This document shows positions 33,391-40,041 of a stretch of DNA of 40,041 bases, piece by piece (position 1 is the first letter of the stretch; the number at the start of each line of letters is the position of its first letter). The stretch spans positions 1 through 40,041 of IMG/VR virus record IMGVR_UViG_3300031857_000476, one strand, 5' to 3'. A program made the translations under genes and the position numbers. The notes below the pieces were generated by a model, which saw only the letters and a program-made list of their open reading frames with translations, made no database searches and was not told the DNA's origin. This stretch comes from a virus.

Positions 33391-35088
33391 TTACACTAAA
33401 TTCAAACCGTGAACTTTAATAGTTCCGTAGAATTCAGGACGAACCATCTTCTTAGCATAACGAGTCATTACACCTTTACGTGGAGTAAAGTTGGTTGGAT
33501 CGTATACTAATGGAGTCATGATCAATGGAATATATGGAGCATATACAGCACCTGTTTCCAAGAACTGGCTACCACGATATCCTAATAAGATCAAGTTCTC
33601 AGTCATATATGGGTTTTTGTATACAGTAAAGCGGTTATTTAAAGCACCAACTTTCTGAACACCCATAGCGAACTGCATTTTATCACCGTTAGTGTCAGCA
33701 GCGTATCCTGGGATAGACTCAAGGATAGTTGCAACGTCTGGAGAACAAACTAAGAAGTTAGCACCACCACGCATTGTCTTTTGGTGAATTTTATTAGATA
33801 CTTTCTGGATCTTAGTACCTAAAGTTTGGAACCAAGTACCTTGATTATAAGCAGAAGCGTACTGACTAGCAGTTAATGAAAACGTGTCGGTAGATGCTAC
33901 ATACTCATATCCAATTTGAGCAGACCACTTATCAGTTGTCACAGCATTTTGAATCAACATATCTAAAATTTCTAAGTCGATCTCTTGAGAGATATACTCA
34001 GACAACATAGAAGTTAATTCAGCTTCAGCGTCAATTGAGTGATAAGCGTTCAAGTCTTGAGCAAATTCTGGACTCCAGATTGCTTTCAACTTACGAGTCT
34101 TAGCAACGATAGCATCGCTACGTAACTCAACGTTGATTTCTGGGATATTGATATCTGTTCCGTTTCCGACAGTATCTTCAAAATCACCACGACCGCTAGC
34201 AGCTGGCTGTTTGTGATACTGTACAGCTAATGGAGTAGCAGCGGTAGCAGCTGTAATAGATCCAGACACAATAAATGTAATAGATGTTCCAGAAACTTTA
34301 GTAAATTGTGGGAAGTAAGCTTCAATTCTACCAGAAGTTGATGAAGTTACTGCATAAGCACGAACTCCATTATAATCAGGATTACTTAAAGCAGAACCTG
34401 TGATAGTAATTTTCTTAAAGTGACCTGCGGCGATTGAAGCTGAATAAGCACTAGTAAATGTACTATCGTAGTTAAACTCATCAAAATCAGCGTCAGCTGC
34501 CATATTCAATGCAGTACTAACAATAGCGTGAGTATCTGATGGAGCAGTTTGAGTAATGTTTGAACCAGTAGCAGATAATGACTTAATAGCGTCGTTAATT
34601 GAATAACCGAAACGACCGGCACCATAAAGACCTTGAGAAACGTCTCCGGTAGTGTTAGTAATACCGAATACAGAATCATTCTGATATCCAGTTACGGTTG
34701 GGTTTTCAGATGTGTTGCTAGTAGTGAATCCTGGCTGAGCTGTATTGTATTTGAAATCCATATAGAATACAAGACCTGATGGTAAATTCATAGGCTGTAC
34801 ACTAACGAAATCTTTAGCAGCAATCTCAGCGAATACACGACGTACTAATGGAAGAGCTACACCAGACCATTCTTCTGCGTTACCAGAAGTACCAGTTGAG
34901 TTAGCTTCAGAAACTAATTGCTTAGCTTGGTTTTCAAGCATGATAGCCATACCGTGCTTCTCATACTCGTTGGATAGACCTTCTAACAAACCTGTCTTAT
35001 TCCATTTTGAAACAAGACCTTTAGTCTCTTCCATTTGGCGACGGATTGCAGAATTACTATCAGTTAAAATGTTTGATAATTTTGACAT
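33391..35088 (-). CDS. gp23: Major capsid protein (gp23-type)
   Basis: A 565-residue protein that aligns by eye with T4 gp23 (521 residues). LVRRVFAEIAAKDFVSVQPM at 81-100 corresponds to MVRRAIPNLIAFDICGVQPM. LKAIWSPEFAQDLNAYHSID matches LKAAYSIELAQDLRAVHGMD, with DAEAELTSMLSEYISQEI after it. The C-terminal PYIPLIMTPLVYDPTNFTPR corresponds to the gp23 segment ending in RGSDPKNFQP. A likely maturation cut is V-S-E|A at residue 61, close to T4's E65|A66. Residues 150-310 hold a Ser/Thr/Ala-rich part with no clear T4 match, probably an insertion domain. It forms the capsid hexamers; no gp24 vertex gene is nearby. The leader is A-rich, without a Shine-Dalgarno sequence. Confidence 0.97.
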   Translation of the reverse strand: MSKLSNILTDSNSAIRRQMEETKGLVSKWNKTGLLEGLSNEYEKHGMAIMLENQAKQLVSEANSTGTSGNAEEWSGVALPLVRRVFAEIAAKDFVSVQPMNLPSGLVFYMDFKYNTAQPGFTTSNTSENPTVTGYQNDSVFGITNTTGDVSQGLYGAGRFGYSINDAIKSLSATGSNITQTAPSDTHAIVSTALNMAADADFDEFNYDSTFTSAYSASIAAGHFKKITITGSALSNPDYNGVRAYAVTSSTSGRIEAYFPQFTKVSGTSITFIVSGSITAATAATPLAVQYHKQPAASGRGDFEDTVGNGTDINIPEINVELRSDAIVAKTRKLKAIWSPEFAQDLNAYHSIDAEAELTSMLSEYISQEIDLEILDMLIQNAVTTDKWSAQIGYEYVASTDTFSLTASQYASAYNQGTWFQTLGTKIQKVSNKIHQKTMRGGANFLVCSPDVATILESIPGYAADTNGDKMQFAMGVQKVGALNNRFTVYKNPYMTENLILLGYRGSQFLETGAVYAPYIPLIMTPLVYDPTNFTPRKGVMTRYAKKMVRPEFYGTIKVHGLNLV

Positions 35089-35116
35089 TCTGTTTGTTTT
35101 TTTAAAGTTAATTTAA

Positions 35117-36013
35117 TTATTTTAATCCCGCTAATTTTTTAAATCTAGCAGCTAAATCAGCACCTTCTGCAATCACTTGCTTCTGCGGTTTGGTAGAAGC
35201 AATAGGCTTCGAAGCAAATGATTCTTTAATAGCTTTCTTAGGAGCTTTAAATGATTCAGCTAGAGTGGAAAACACTAACTTCACTTCACGCAAATTGTGA
35301 GCTCTGTCAAAGTTTTCAATTACTTTCATTTTCTGACCTTCGTTTAGAGCGAAATTACGGAAAAGCTTATTAGAGTAAAGCAACTTAGCGTTCAATAAAT
35401 TTACTTCATTGATTTTGCTTTTCAAGAAACGAATAACGTTGTAAGCTTCTTCTAATTCAGCTTCTTTAGCTTCTTCTTCCTCTTCAGTCATTTCTTCTTC
35501 TTCACCTTCCTCTTCTTCGCGAAGTGAACGAATAATTTCTTCAATGTTGACTTCCTCGTCCTCGTCTTCTTCACCTTCAGCCATTGCAGCTTCAGCATCT
35601 TCGTCGGATACAGGCTCTTCTTCTTCAGTCATTTCATCTTCAGAATGCTCTTCGCCTTCTAATTCGCGAATAATTTCTTCTAAATCTAAATCGTCTTCCT
35701 CTTCCATTTCAGGTTCTTCTTCAGGCATTTCTTCATCGTCGCCTTCAGTTACTTCCTCTTCGTCAGAGTACATTTCGTCATCGCCTTCTGCTACTGGCTC
35801 GTCTTCCATCTCCATATCTTCACCTTCCATTGGCATCTCTTCATCAGCTGGCATTTCTTCGTCTTCTTCAGACATTTCTTCAGCTAATTTAGCAGACAAC
35901 ATAGATTGAAGTCTTGGAGCGAAAGCTTCTTCTAAAGCAAGTTTAGCATTGGCCAAAGCAGTTTCACGTACAGCTTTTGCGTCCGCGATTGCTTCTTTCA
36001 ATAGATCTTTCAT
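35117..36013 (-). CDS. gp22: Prohead scaffold core protein (gp22-type)
   Basis: A 298-residue protein directly upstream of gp23, as in T4. Residues 1-45 are helical and Ala-rich (MKDLLKEAIADAKAVRETAL), with L-E-E|A near residue 29. Residues 45-185 are extremely acidic, with long Glu/Asp tracts punctuated by Met and Pro. The C-terminal 110 residues are helical (NVIRFLKSKINEVNLLNAKL) and carry further candidate protease sites: L-A-E|S and I-A-E|G. In T4 the core protein is chopped by the prohead protease to acidic internal peptides. AAAAGGAC lies 1 nt before the ATG, a rare Shine-Dalgarno-like sequence here. A serine-rich frame on the other strand is a shadow of the Glu tract. Confidence 0.9.
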   Translation of the reverse strand: MKDLLKEAIADAKAVRETALANAKLALEEAFAPRLQSMLSAKLAEEMSEEDEEMPADEEMPMEGEDMEMEDEPVAEGDDEMYSDEEEVTEGDDEEMPEEEPEMEEEDDLDLEEIIRELEGEEHSEDEMTEEEEPVSDEDAEAAMAEGEEDEDEEVNIEEIIRSLREEEEGEEEEMTEEEEEAKEAELEEAYNVIRFLKSKINEVNLLNAKLLYSNKLFRNFALNEGQKMKVIENFDRAHNLREVKLVFSTLAESFKAPKKAIKESFASKPIASTKPQKQVIAEGADLAARFKKLAGLK

Positions 36014-36122
36014 AGTCCTTTTATTAAATAAGTTAATTGGAAATAAGATTATTAGAAATCTTAATGGATAAGTTTAATTATCGCCTCTTACATAGAATAG
36101 TAAGACATTGTGCGTTACGAGT

Positions 36123-36130
36123 ATAAATAT
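36123..36130 (-). promoter_or_regulatory. ATATTTAT late-promoter-like motif with long leader
   Basis: Sense-strand CATATTTATACTCG, 109 nt upstream of gp22 and immediately behind a hairpin. The leader contains a small hairpin (TCTTAC/GTAAGA, 36086-36105) and a six-codon ORF, MSYYSM (36088-36108). Confidence 0.5.
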
Positions 36131-36156
36131 GGGCGTGAATGAGAAAACACGCCCAT
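36129..36156 (-). terminator. Hairpin, probable terminator of head cluster
   Basis: A perfect 9-bp stem (ATGGGCGTG / CACGCCCAT) with a 10-nt loop, starting 17 nt after the stop at 36173. No T run follows, only A/T-rich sequence, so it could instead be an mRNA end or processing structure. Confidence 0.65.
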
Positions 36157-36172
36157 TTGTATAAATTTTATT

Positions 36173-36895
36173 TTAAGCTATTTTTAACTTAGCTTCGTTT
36201 TCTTTAATATGCGCAACTATTTCTTTAGTTAATTTAACTATCTCAACGCCTTTACCGATTAGGCCTGAAATAGCAAATACTAACAATACTCCTGACGTTA
36301 TAGACGGGAACACATATACAGCTACAGACAATAATGCTAGAGTTATTAATAACACTCCAGACACGCCAGCAATTTTTTGTGCAGCTGCGCTAGCTCCTAA
36401 TTTACTAGCTATCCATGCAAACGCTTTTTCCATTACTTTTGCAGGAAATCCAGTAACACTTTTAATAAGTGAAAGTGTTTTTTCTAATTTAGCTTTTAAT
36501 TTATTTTCATCAATATCTTTAAACCCAGCTTTTTGTAATGCTTCAGATAGAACATGTAAAAAAGCTGCATTGCCTAGTACATCAGCTATCAAGTGAATTG
36601 ATCCTAATATGCCCGCAGCTTCAGATAAATATGATCTAGATTCTTTAATTTCAGTTTTAATAGCATCTATATCAGATACGTCAATACTATTAACTTTTCC
36701 TTCCGCATCAATTAATGCAGATAATAGAGCTGCTTGAACTTCTTCGTCAGTTACATCTTCTCCATCTTTTTTAAGCTCATTGCCTAATGAAAATAATTGT
36801 TTTTGTATAGACGCTGCATCTCCTGAAATAGATTCAGTTAACATTTTAATATAAGCACGTTGTACAACAGTTTGAGCTATTACAGATAGTTTCAT
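36173..36895 (-). CDS. Putative internal head protein with transmembrane segments
   Basis: A 240-residue protein. The N-terminus MKLSVIAQTVVQRAYIKMLT ends at L-T-E|S (residue 21), a candidate targeting and cleavage site. Further candidate sites are L-S-E|A at two places. Residues 120-165 are amphipathic helix. Two hydrophobic segments near residues 178-197 (VSGVLLITLALLSVAVYVFP) and 201-220 (SGVLLVFAISGLIGKGVEIV) look like a membrane hairpin. The rest is Lys/Glu-rich helix. A membrane-active protein packed in the head could help DNA entry, but this is an inference. It is the last gene of the head cluster. Confidence 0.75.
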   Translation of the reverse strand: MKLSVIAQTVVQRAYIKMLTESISGDAASIQKQLFSLGNELKKDGEDVTDEEVQAALLSALIDAEGKVNSIDVSDIDAIKTEIKESRSYLSEAAGILGSIHLIADVLGNAAFLHVLSEALQKAGFKDIDENKLKAKLEKTLSLIKSVTGFPAKVMEKAFAWIASKLGASAAAQKIAGVSGVLLITLALLSVAVYVFPSITSGVLLVFAISGLIGKGVEIVKLTKEIVAHIKENEAKLKIA

Positions 36896-36903
36896 TTGAT
36901 GAA

Positions 36904-37638
36904 TTATTTAGAATCTTTTACGCCTTTGTCTTTACCTGGTTCTTCTTTAGCTGTATAGTTTTTATCTACCCATTTAAAGAATTTTTTCTTTTCACCTGGT
37001 TCTTCTAAGTCTGAAGGTTCGTTAATTTTAAACTTCTTCATAGCCTTAGTAAAAAACTTCTGATATTCAGTTTCATTAGCTTCGTTTACCATACCATTAA
37101 TATCGTAATACTTACCTAACGTTTCTCCAATGTCTTCGTATGCAGACTCTAAACGTTGTTGCAAAGTAGTCATTTCATGAGACGTTTTTTCAAAAATCTT
37201 AAACGCTTCACCTAAATGTTTCATGTGACGATTAACAGTAGCTCTGTCAAACCAATCTTCAGTTTCTGAAAGTGTTAAATGATTTGCAGCTTCAATTAAT
37301 TCGCCTAAATACTGCGCAGTTTCTTTTAAAGAGTGTGATCTGTAAATTGAAGGAGCGTGTTCTGCAAAACGATACACAGCTTCCATAAAAGCTTTTTTCT
37401 GCTCTGTAGTCATTCCCTCCATTGGGTTTTCACTTTCGTGTAATTTAAGTAGCGACGCTAATTTAATAGATTTTGGTTTCATATTTTCGTTTTTTAACTT
37501 TTTTGTTTCGTGCATATGCAACGCAGCTAAATATTTACGAAGTGCTTCTTTAGTGCCTTTAGTAGCACCGACTCTTTTACCAGAGTCTTTTTTATACACT
37601 ACGTATTTACCACCTTCTTTTCTAGCTGTGTAAGGCAT
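36904..37638 (-). CDS. Two-module virion-type protein with internal targeting-like segment
   Basis: A 244-residue protein. Residues 1-44 are a small basic module (MPYTARKEGGKYVVYKKDSG, then KRVGATKGTKEALRKYLAAL) of a type often seen alone in T4-like phages. A second Met at residue 53 starts MKPKSIKLASLLKLHESENP, which has the same form as the tagged N-termini (L-H-E|S). The C-terminal helical part has YQKFFTKAMKKFKINEPSDL and KKKFFKWVDKNYTAKEE. The protein may be a fusion, or be cleaved after residue 66 or so. An internal start at residue 53 is possible. Function unknown. Confidence 0.75.
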   Translation of the reverse strand: MPYTARKEGGKYVVYKKDSGKRVGATKGTKEALRKYLAALHMHETKKLKNENMKPKSIKLASLLKLHESENPMEGMTTEQKKAFMEAVYRFAEHAPSIYRSHSLKETAQYLGELIEAANHLTLSETEDWFDRATVNRHMKHLGEAFKIFEKTSHEMTTLQQRLESAYEDIGETLGKYYDINGMVNEANETEYQKFFTKAMKKFKINEPSDLEEPGEKKKFFKWVDKNYTAKEEPGKDKGVKDSK

Positions 37639-37639
37639 A

Positions 37640-38014
37640 TTAGTAAATTCTTACTGTATACTTTCCATTATCAAAAAATACCACTCCGATGTCCTTTCCA
37701 TTAGATCCACCGCCTTTGTGTTTCCAATTAGCGGAAATTGCAAATGCATATCCTCCAATAGAGTTTGGAACGTTTCTGCAAGCCACGTCTAATGTCATAG
37801 CTTCAAATATAGCTAACATCAATGGGCTACGAAGATCTTTAGTCACGTCCATTGTGTAATACAATACATCTGGCTTTGACTTAATCAACGTTAACTGAGC
37901 GTTAATGCCAGTTTTAATTTTAAGAGCTTTCATAGCTCCTTTAATTATTTGCTCTGAAGGCTCAACAACGTTTTCGTTTAAAGTTGATTTTTTAAGTATA
38001 CTAGTTAATTTCAT
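37640..38014 (-). CDS. Small protein with targeting-like N-terminus
   Basis: A 124-residue protein. The N-terminus MKLTSILKKSTLNENVVEPS has L-N-E|N at residue 14, a weaker fit than A/G/S at the cut. The body (residues 20-124) is alternating alpha and beta: MKALKIKTGINAQLTLIKSK, then LMLAIFEAMTLDVACRNVPN, and a final DIGVVFFDNGKYTVRIY. I do not recognise a family. The start overlaps the upstream stop by four bases (ATGA), indicating coupling. Confidence 0.75.
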   Translation of the reverse strand: MKLTSILKKSTLNENVVEPSEQIIKGAMKALKIKTGINAQLTLIKSKPDVLYYTMDVTKDLRSPLMLAIFEAMTLDVACRNVPNSIGGYAFAISANWKHKGGGSNGKDIGVVFFDNGKYTVRIY

Positions 38015-38217
38015 TTTGGGCTGTATTTTGATGGAATGCTATCTAAATTTAATTTAGAAGTGTCTTTTGCAGCTGCAATAGCGCCTGCAGAATTGTAGCG
38101 AGCTGGTATTGTGTCAACGTTTAATTTTGACGTGTCTTTAGCAAACTGAGTCGTTCCATTGTAAACTATTCCTCTAGAGTTTAAGGAACTAGCTTTATAG
38201 CGATCTTCTAAATTCAT
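38011..38217 (-). CDS. Tiny protein made of three SxLNxD repeats
   Basis: A 68-residue protein that is almost wholly repeat: SSLNSRGIVYNGTTQFAKDT (10-29), SKLNVDTIPARYNSAGAIAA (30-49), and SKLNLDSIPSKYSPK (54-68). The same motif, including a (T/A)KDT linker, occurs in the gene that starts at 951. The protein sits between gp21 and the tagged head genes and overlaps the next gene by four bases. No function is known to me. Confidence 0.75.
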   Translation of the reverse strand: MNLEDRYKASSLNSRGIVYNGTTQFAKDTSKLNVDTIPARYNSAGAIAAAKDTSKLNLDSIPSKYSPK

Positions 38218-38223
38218 AATGTA

Positions 38224-38826
38224 TTATTTTATATCAGTTAATATATCAGTTATAATACGACTTACTCGATCGTATTTTGAATTGCTAGCTAATTTTGGAT
38301 CTACTGACTCGTGCATAGGCTTTAAAAACGCTCCATGAGTTGATGGATTTGACACAAAGTCAAATGCAACTAACTCAAAGTCGTCTTGCACCTCAACAGT
38401 ATTTTCACCTAACTGCTTAACAGAGCCTAATCCACGAGAACTAATACCTAATTTAATTCCACACTTGAAAAGCTCTTTTAAAATATTTCCTGAAGGAGTT
38501 GATAACACTTCTACAGTGCCAACTAAATCGTCTCCATTCCAATGCATCTCTACAATATTGTGTGACACGTTGTTTAAGTTAACAATAGAAGAATCTGGAT
38601 GATCTAATTCTCCTAACGCTCTGCGCTCTCGTATATTTACATCGCTGTATTTTTTCGCTTCGCGCATTAAAATTTCTCTAGGATATACTCGGCCATTTTG
38701 ATTTTTAGCTTCGGCTCTTTGAAGTACTCCTTTAACTAATAAACGTCCGTTATTTTTCTCCATTGACTCTGCAATCATATCTGGAGTAGCGGAAAATACT
38801 ATAGTGTCTACTAATAATTGTTTCAT
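38224..38826 (-). CDS. gp21: Prohead protease (gp21-type)
   Basis: A 200-residue serine protease of the T4 prohead protease family (S77 type). It shows VLQRAEAKNQNGRVYPREIL at about 34-53, ALGELDHPDSS at about 69-79 with the probable catalytic His, and KLGISSRGLGSVKQLG at about 124-139 with the probable catalytic Ser. Then comes DFELVAFDFVSNPSTHGAFL. T4 gp21 is 212 residues. A candidate self-cleavage site I-A-E|S lies at residue 20. Its position before gp22 and gp23 is the T4 order. It would cut scaffold, capsid protein and tagged internal proteins at (L/I)xE sites. The start overlaps the upstream gene by four bases. Confidence 0.93.
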   Translation of the reverse strand: MKQLLVDTIVFSATPDMIAESMEKNNGRLLVKGVLQRAEAKNQNGRVYPREILMREAKKYSDVNIRERRALGELDHPDSSIVNLNNVSHNIVEMHWNGDDLVGTVEVLSTPSGNILKELFKCGIKLGISSRGLGSVKQLGENTVEVQDDFELVAFDFVSNPSTHGAFLKPMHESVDPKLASNSKYDRVSRIITDILTDIK

Positions 38827-39311
38827 GATGCTAATTCTTTAATTTGTTGTGAAAGACGTAATAATCGTTCATTAATTTTGTTTAAATTTTCTCGAGACGA
38901 TTTCCAGTACATGGAATTGTCTACATTAGACTCTTGCTTTAATCGTACGTTGTTGCTAACTATTTTTTCCATAAAACGCAAACCACGATTAATCTCTGCA
39001 ATAGAATGATTAATTTTTGCCTTTGGAGATCCTGAAGGATCTTTCTTATATTCATGATAAGCACTTTCTAGAAACATTTCAGAAGACAGTTTCTTAAAAG
39101 TTGACTCTTTCACATTCTTTTTTACTTTCTTTGCTTTTTTATAACCTAGCATTTCAATAGTATCGTTGCCTAACTCACCAAAAGCGTTAGGAGTTAAATA
39201 CGGGCCGGCTCCTGCTGAAGTAGACATTTCGTCTAATTCTTCCTCTTGAGGTTCAGAATCCGCAGACTCGTTTAATAAACGATATTTACGTAATGAATTT
39301 AAGTATGACAT
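38823..39311 (-). CDS. Head-cluster protein with targeting-like N-terminus
   Basis: A 162-residue protein. MSYLNSLRKYRLLNESADSE has L-N-E|S at residue 15. Next comes an acidic stretch, then DEMSTSAGAGPYLTPNAFGE, a Gly/Ser/Pro motif I have seen in many T4-like phage proteins without a known role. Residues 65-162 are Lys-rich helix with SIAEINRGLRFMEKIVSNNV and NKINERLLRLSQQIKEL. The position just before the protease gene is that of T4 genes 67/68, which make small core proteins, so a minor core role is possible. Confidence 0.75.
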   Translation of the reverse strand: MSYLNSLRKYRLLNESADSEPQEEELDEMSTSAGAGPYLTPNAFGELGNDTIEMLGYKKAKKVKKNVKESTFKKLSSEMFLESAYHEYKKDPSGSPKAKINHSIAEINRGLRFMEKIVSNNVRLKQESNVDNSMYWKSSRENLNKINERLLRLSQQIKELAS

Positions 39312-39312
39312 A

Positions 39313-39600
39313 TTATCTGTATAATAAATAAATTGATCCTGCTGTTACGCTATACACTCCTACTTCATGTACAGCAGCGGGCGCATTTGCATTAATTGCT
39401 GGTACTGTAAACGAACCTCCTCCTGTTAATGTTACAGTTGCCGCAGCGGATCCGGATTGATAAAATCCTATTGAGTTTGCATACGATCCAGTAGCTATAA
39501 AAGGTGCAGTTACTAGCTCTGAACGATTAAATTTAGCTATGTTTTGATGATATGTAGTAGCAGGTGCGCTATAAGGACCTGAAATTGGATTGGCTGCCAT
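39313..39600 (-). CDS. Small beta-rich protein in head cluster
   Basis: A 95-residue protein of unknown function: MAANPISGPYSAPATTYHQN, then Gly/Ala/Thr-rich strands (AAATVTLTGGGSFTVPAINA) and the end VYSVTAGSIYLLYR. Its Ser/Ala/Gly-rich, beta-only look resembles decoration or fibre-associated proteins more than core proteins. It starts 3 nt after the preceding stop and ends 1 nt before the next start. Confidence 0.7.
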   Translation of the reverse strand: MAANPISGPYSAPATTYHQNIAKFNRSELVTAPFIATGSYANSIGFYQSGSAAATVTLTGGGSFTVPAINANAPAAVHEVGVYSVTAGSIYLLYR

Positions 39601-39603
39601 ATA

Positions 39604-40041
39604 TTATACTTTTTTAAGTTCTTTTACTAATTCGTGATAACGTAACAAAGAAATTATATGACCATCTTTAACCGTTTTAGATTCTGAAATAGTCTTTAAT
39701 AAATTAGTTACTTCAGCTATTTTAATTTTTACAACCTTATCAGTTATTTTAGCTGCTAACTCTTTTAATTCTTTACGCAATAAAGTTACTTCTTTAAGAA
39801 TAAACTCTTTTAATTCTACATTTTCAGTTACTGAATTAATATATTCTTTTAGCAATCTTTTTTGACCAGAATTTAATCCTGAATATTTTTCGTTAAACTT
39901 GTCTACTAATATTTTATATGATAATAAACGTACATCTTTGTCTTGTTTAACAAAAGCTGACATCTCATTAATAGCAGCAGGTTTTGCAGCTGTTGATTTA
40001 TGAGTTATATGCTCTATTAAAGTATAACGAGAATTAACTAA
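39604..40041 (-). CDS. Partial helical head-cluster protein (N-terminus beyond the right edge)
   Basis: The frame is open through the last base of the window: 146 codons, beginning with LVNSRYTLIEHITHKSTAAK before the first internal Met (39963). The gene is therefore cut by the right edge rather than starting at 39963. The visible part is helical and Lys/Glu/Leu-rich, with LSYKILVDKFNEKYSGLNSG, KRLLKEYINSVTENVELKEF and a final LRYHELVKELKKV. I recall relatives between portal and protease genes in uncultured T4-like phages, without a known role. The next gene upstream, outside the window, may be the portal gp20 by T4 order. Confidence 0.8.
   Translation of the reverse strand, partial: LVNSRYTLIEHITHKSTAAKPAAINEMSAFVKQDKDVRLLSYKILVDKFNEKYSGLNSGQKRLLKEYINSVTENVELKEFILKEVTLLRKELKELAAKITDKVVKIKIAEVTNLLKTISESKTVKDGHIISLLRYHELVKELKKV

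Noticed and set aside
35544-35909. Serine-rich open frame on the plus strand
   Set aside because: Complement of the Glu/Asp tract of the scaffold gene.
4243-36130. Reading the octamer as T4-type late promoters on the plus strand
   Set aside because: TATAAATA does occur on the plus strand at several copies, but no plus-strand genes exist here and the spacing tracks minus-strand starts.

Overview
This window looks like the late structural module of a T4-like contractile-tailed phage (myovirus) with an AT-rich genome. Every gene I can support is on the minus strand, so transcription runs from high to low coordinates. Recognisable T4-type products are the prohead protease (gp21), scaffold core (gp22), major capsid protein (gp23), neck and tail-terminator proteins (gp13/14/15-like), tail sheath (gp18), tail tube (gp19), a gp26-type baseplate or tail-assembly protein, and a tape measure protein. 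A PhoH-type ATPase is also present. The host is not identifiable with confidence. Few genes have a good Shine-Dalgarno sequence and many leaders are A/T-rich, which fits a Bacteroidota host but does not prove it.

Layout in transcription order. (1) 40041-36173 is the head-morphogenesis cluster: a partial gene running off the window, small virion-type proteins, gp21, a tiny repeat protein, and several proteins whose N-termini look like capsid-targeting peptides. It ends at a hairpin. (2) 36013-33391 holds gp22 and gp23, with a strong terminator behind gp23. (3) 33291-31705 holds a small conserved-type protein, PhoH and a putative YkuD-like murein-active protein. (4) 31649-29184 holds the neck and tail-terminator genes. 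(5) 29164-10121 is a 19 kb island of fibre and adhesin genes: collagen-like stems, SASYALTASYA-type beta repeats, YadA-head-like NxAIGxxA repeats, and three tandem glycine-rich proteins. (6) 10031-6370 holds sheath, a small SH3-like protein and tube, with individual terminators and promoter-like motifs. (7) 6287-1 holds two small tagged proteins, the gp26-like gene with an apparent frameshifted second half, a 102-residue tagged protein, the tape measure, and a partial protein running off the left edge.

Most interesting observations. Nine or so otherwise unrelated small proteins, spread through both head and tail clusters, begin with a short amphipathic helix ending in a (L/I)xE|(A/G/S)-type site. 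This is the cleavage signature of T4-family prohead proteases and the layout of T4 internal-protein targeting sequences, so the phage may tag a large set of cargo proteins for packaging. An octamer ATATTTAT in the sense strand sits 12-43 nt upstream of eleven start codons, plus one 109 nt upstream of gp22, often directly after a terminator hairpin; it behaves like a late promoter. The gp26-like gene appears to be extended by 75 codons through a +1 (or -2) shift on a T7 run. A short repeat (S-x-L-N-x-D-x-x-P-x-x-Y) is shared by two genes 37 kb apart.

Intergenic gaps are all short (under 200 bases). No tRNA, CRISPR array, insertion sequence or integrase was seen.
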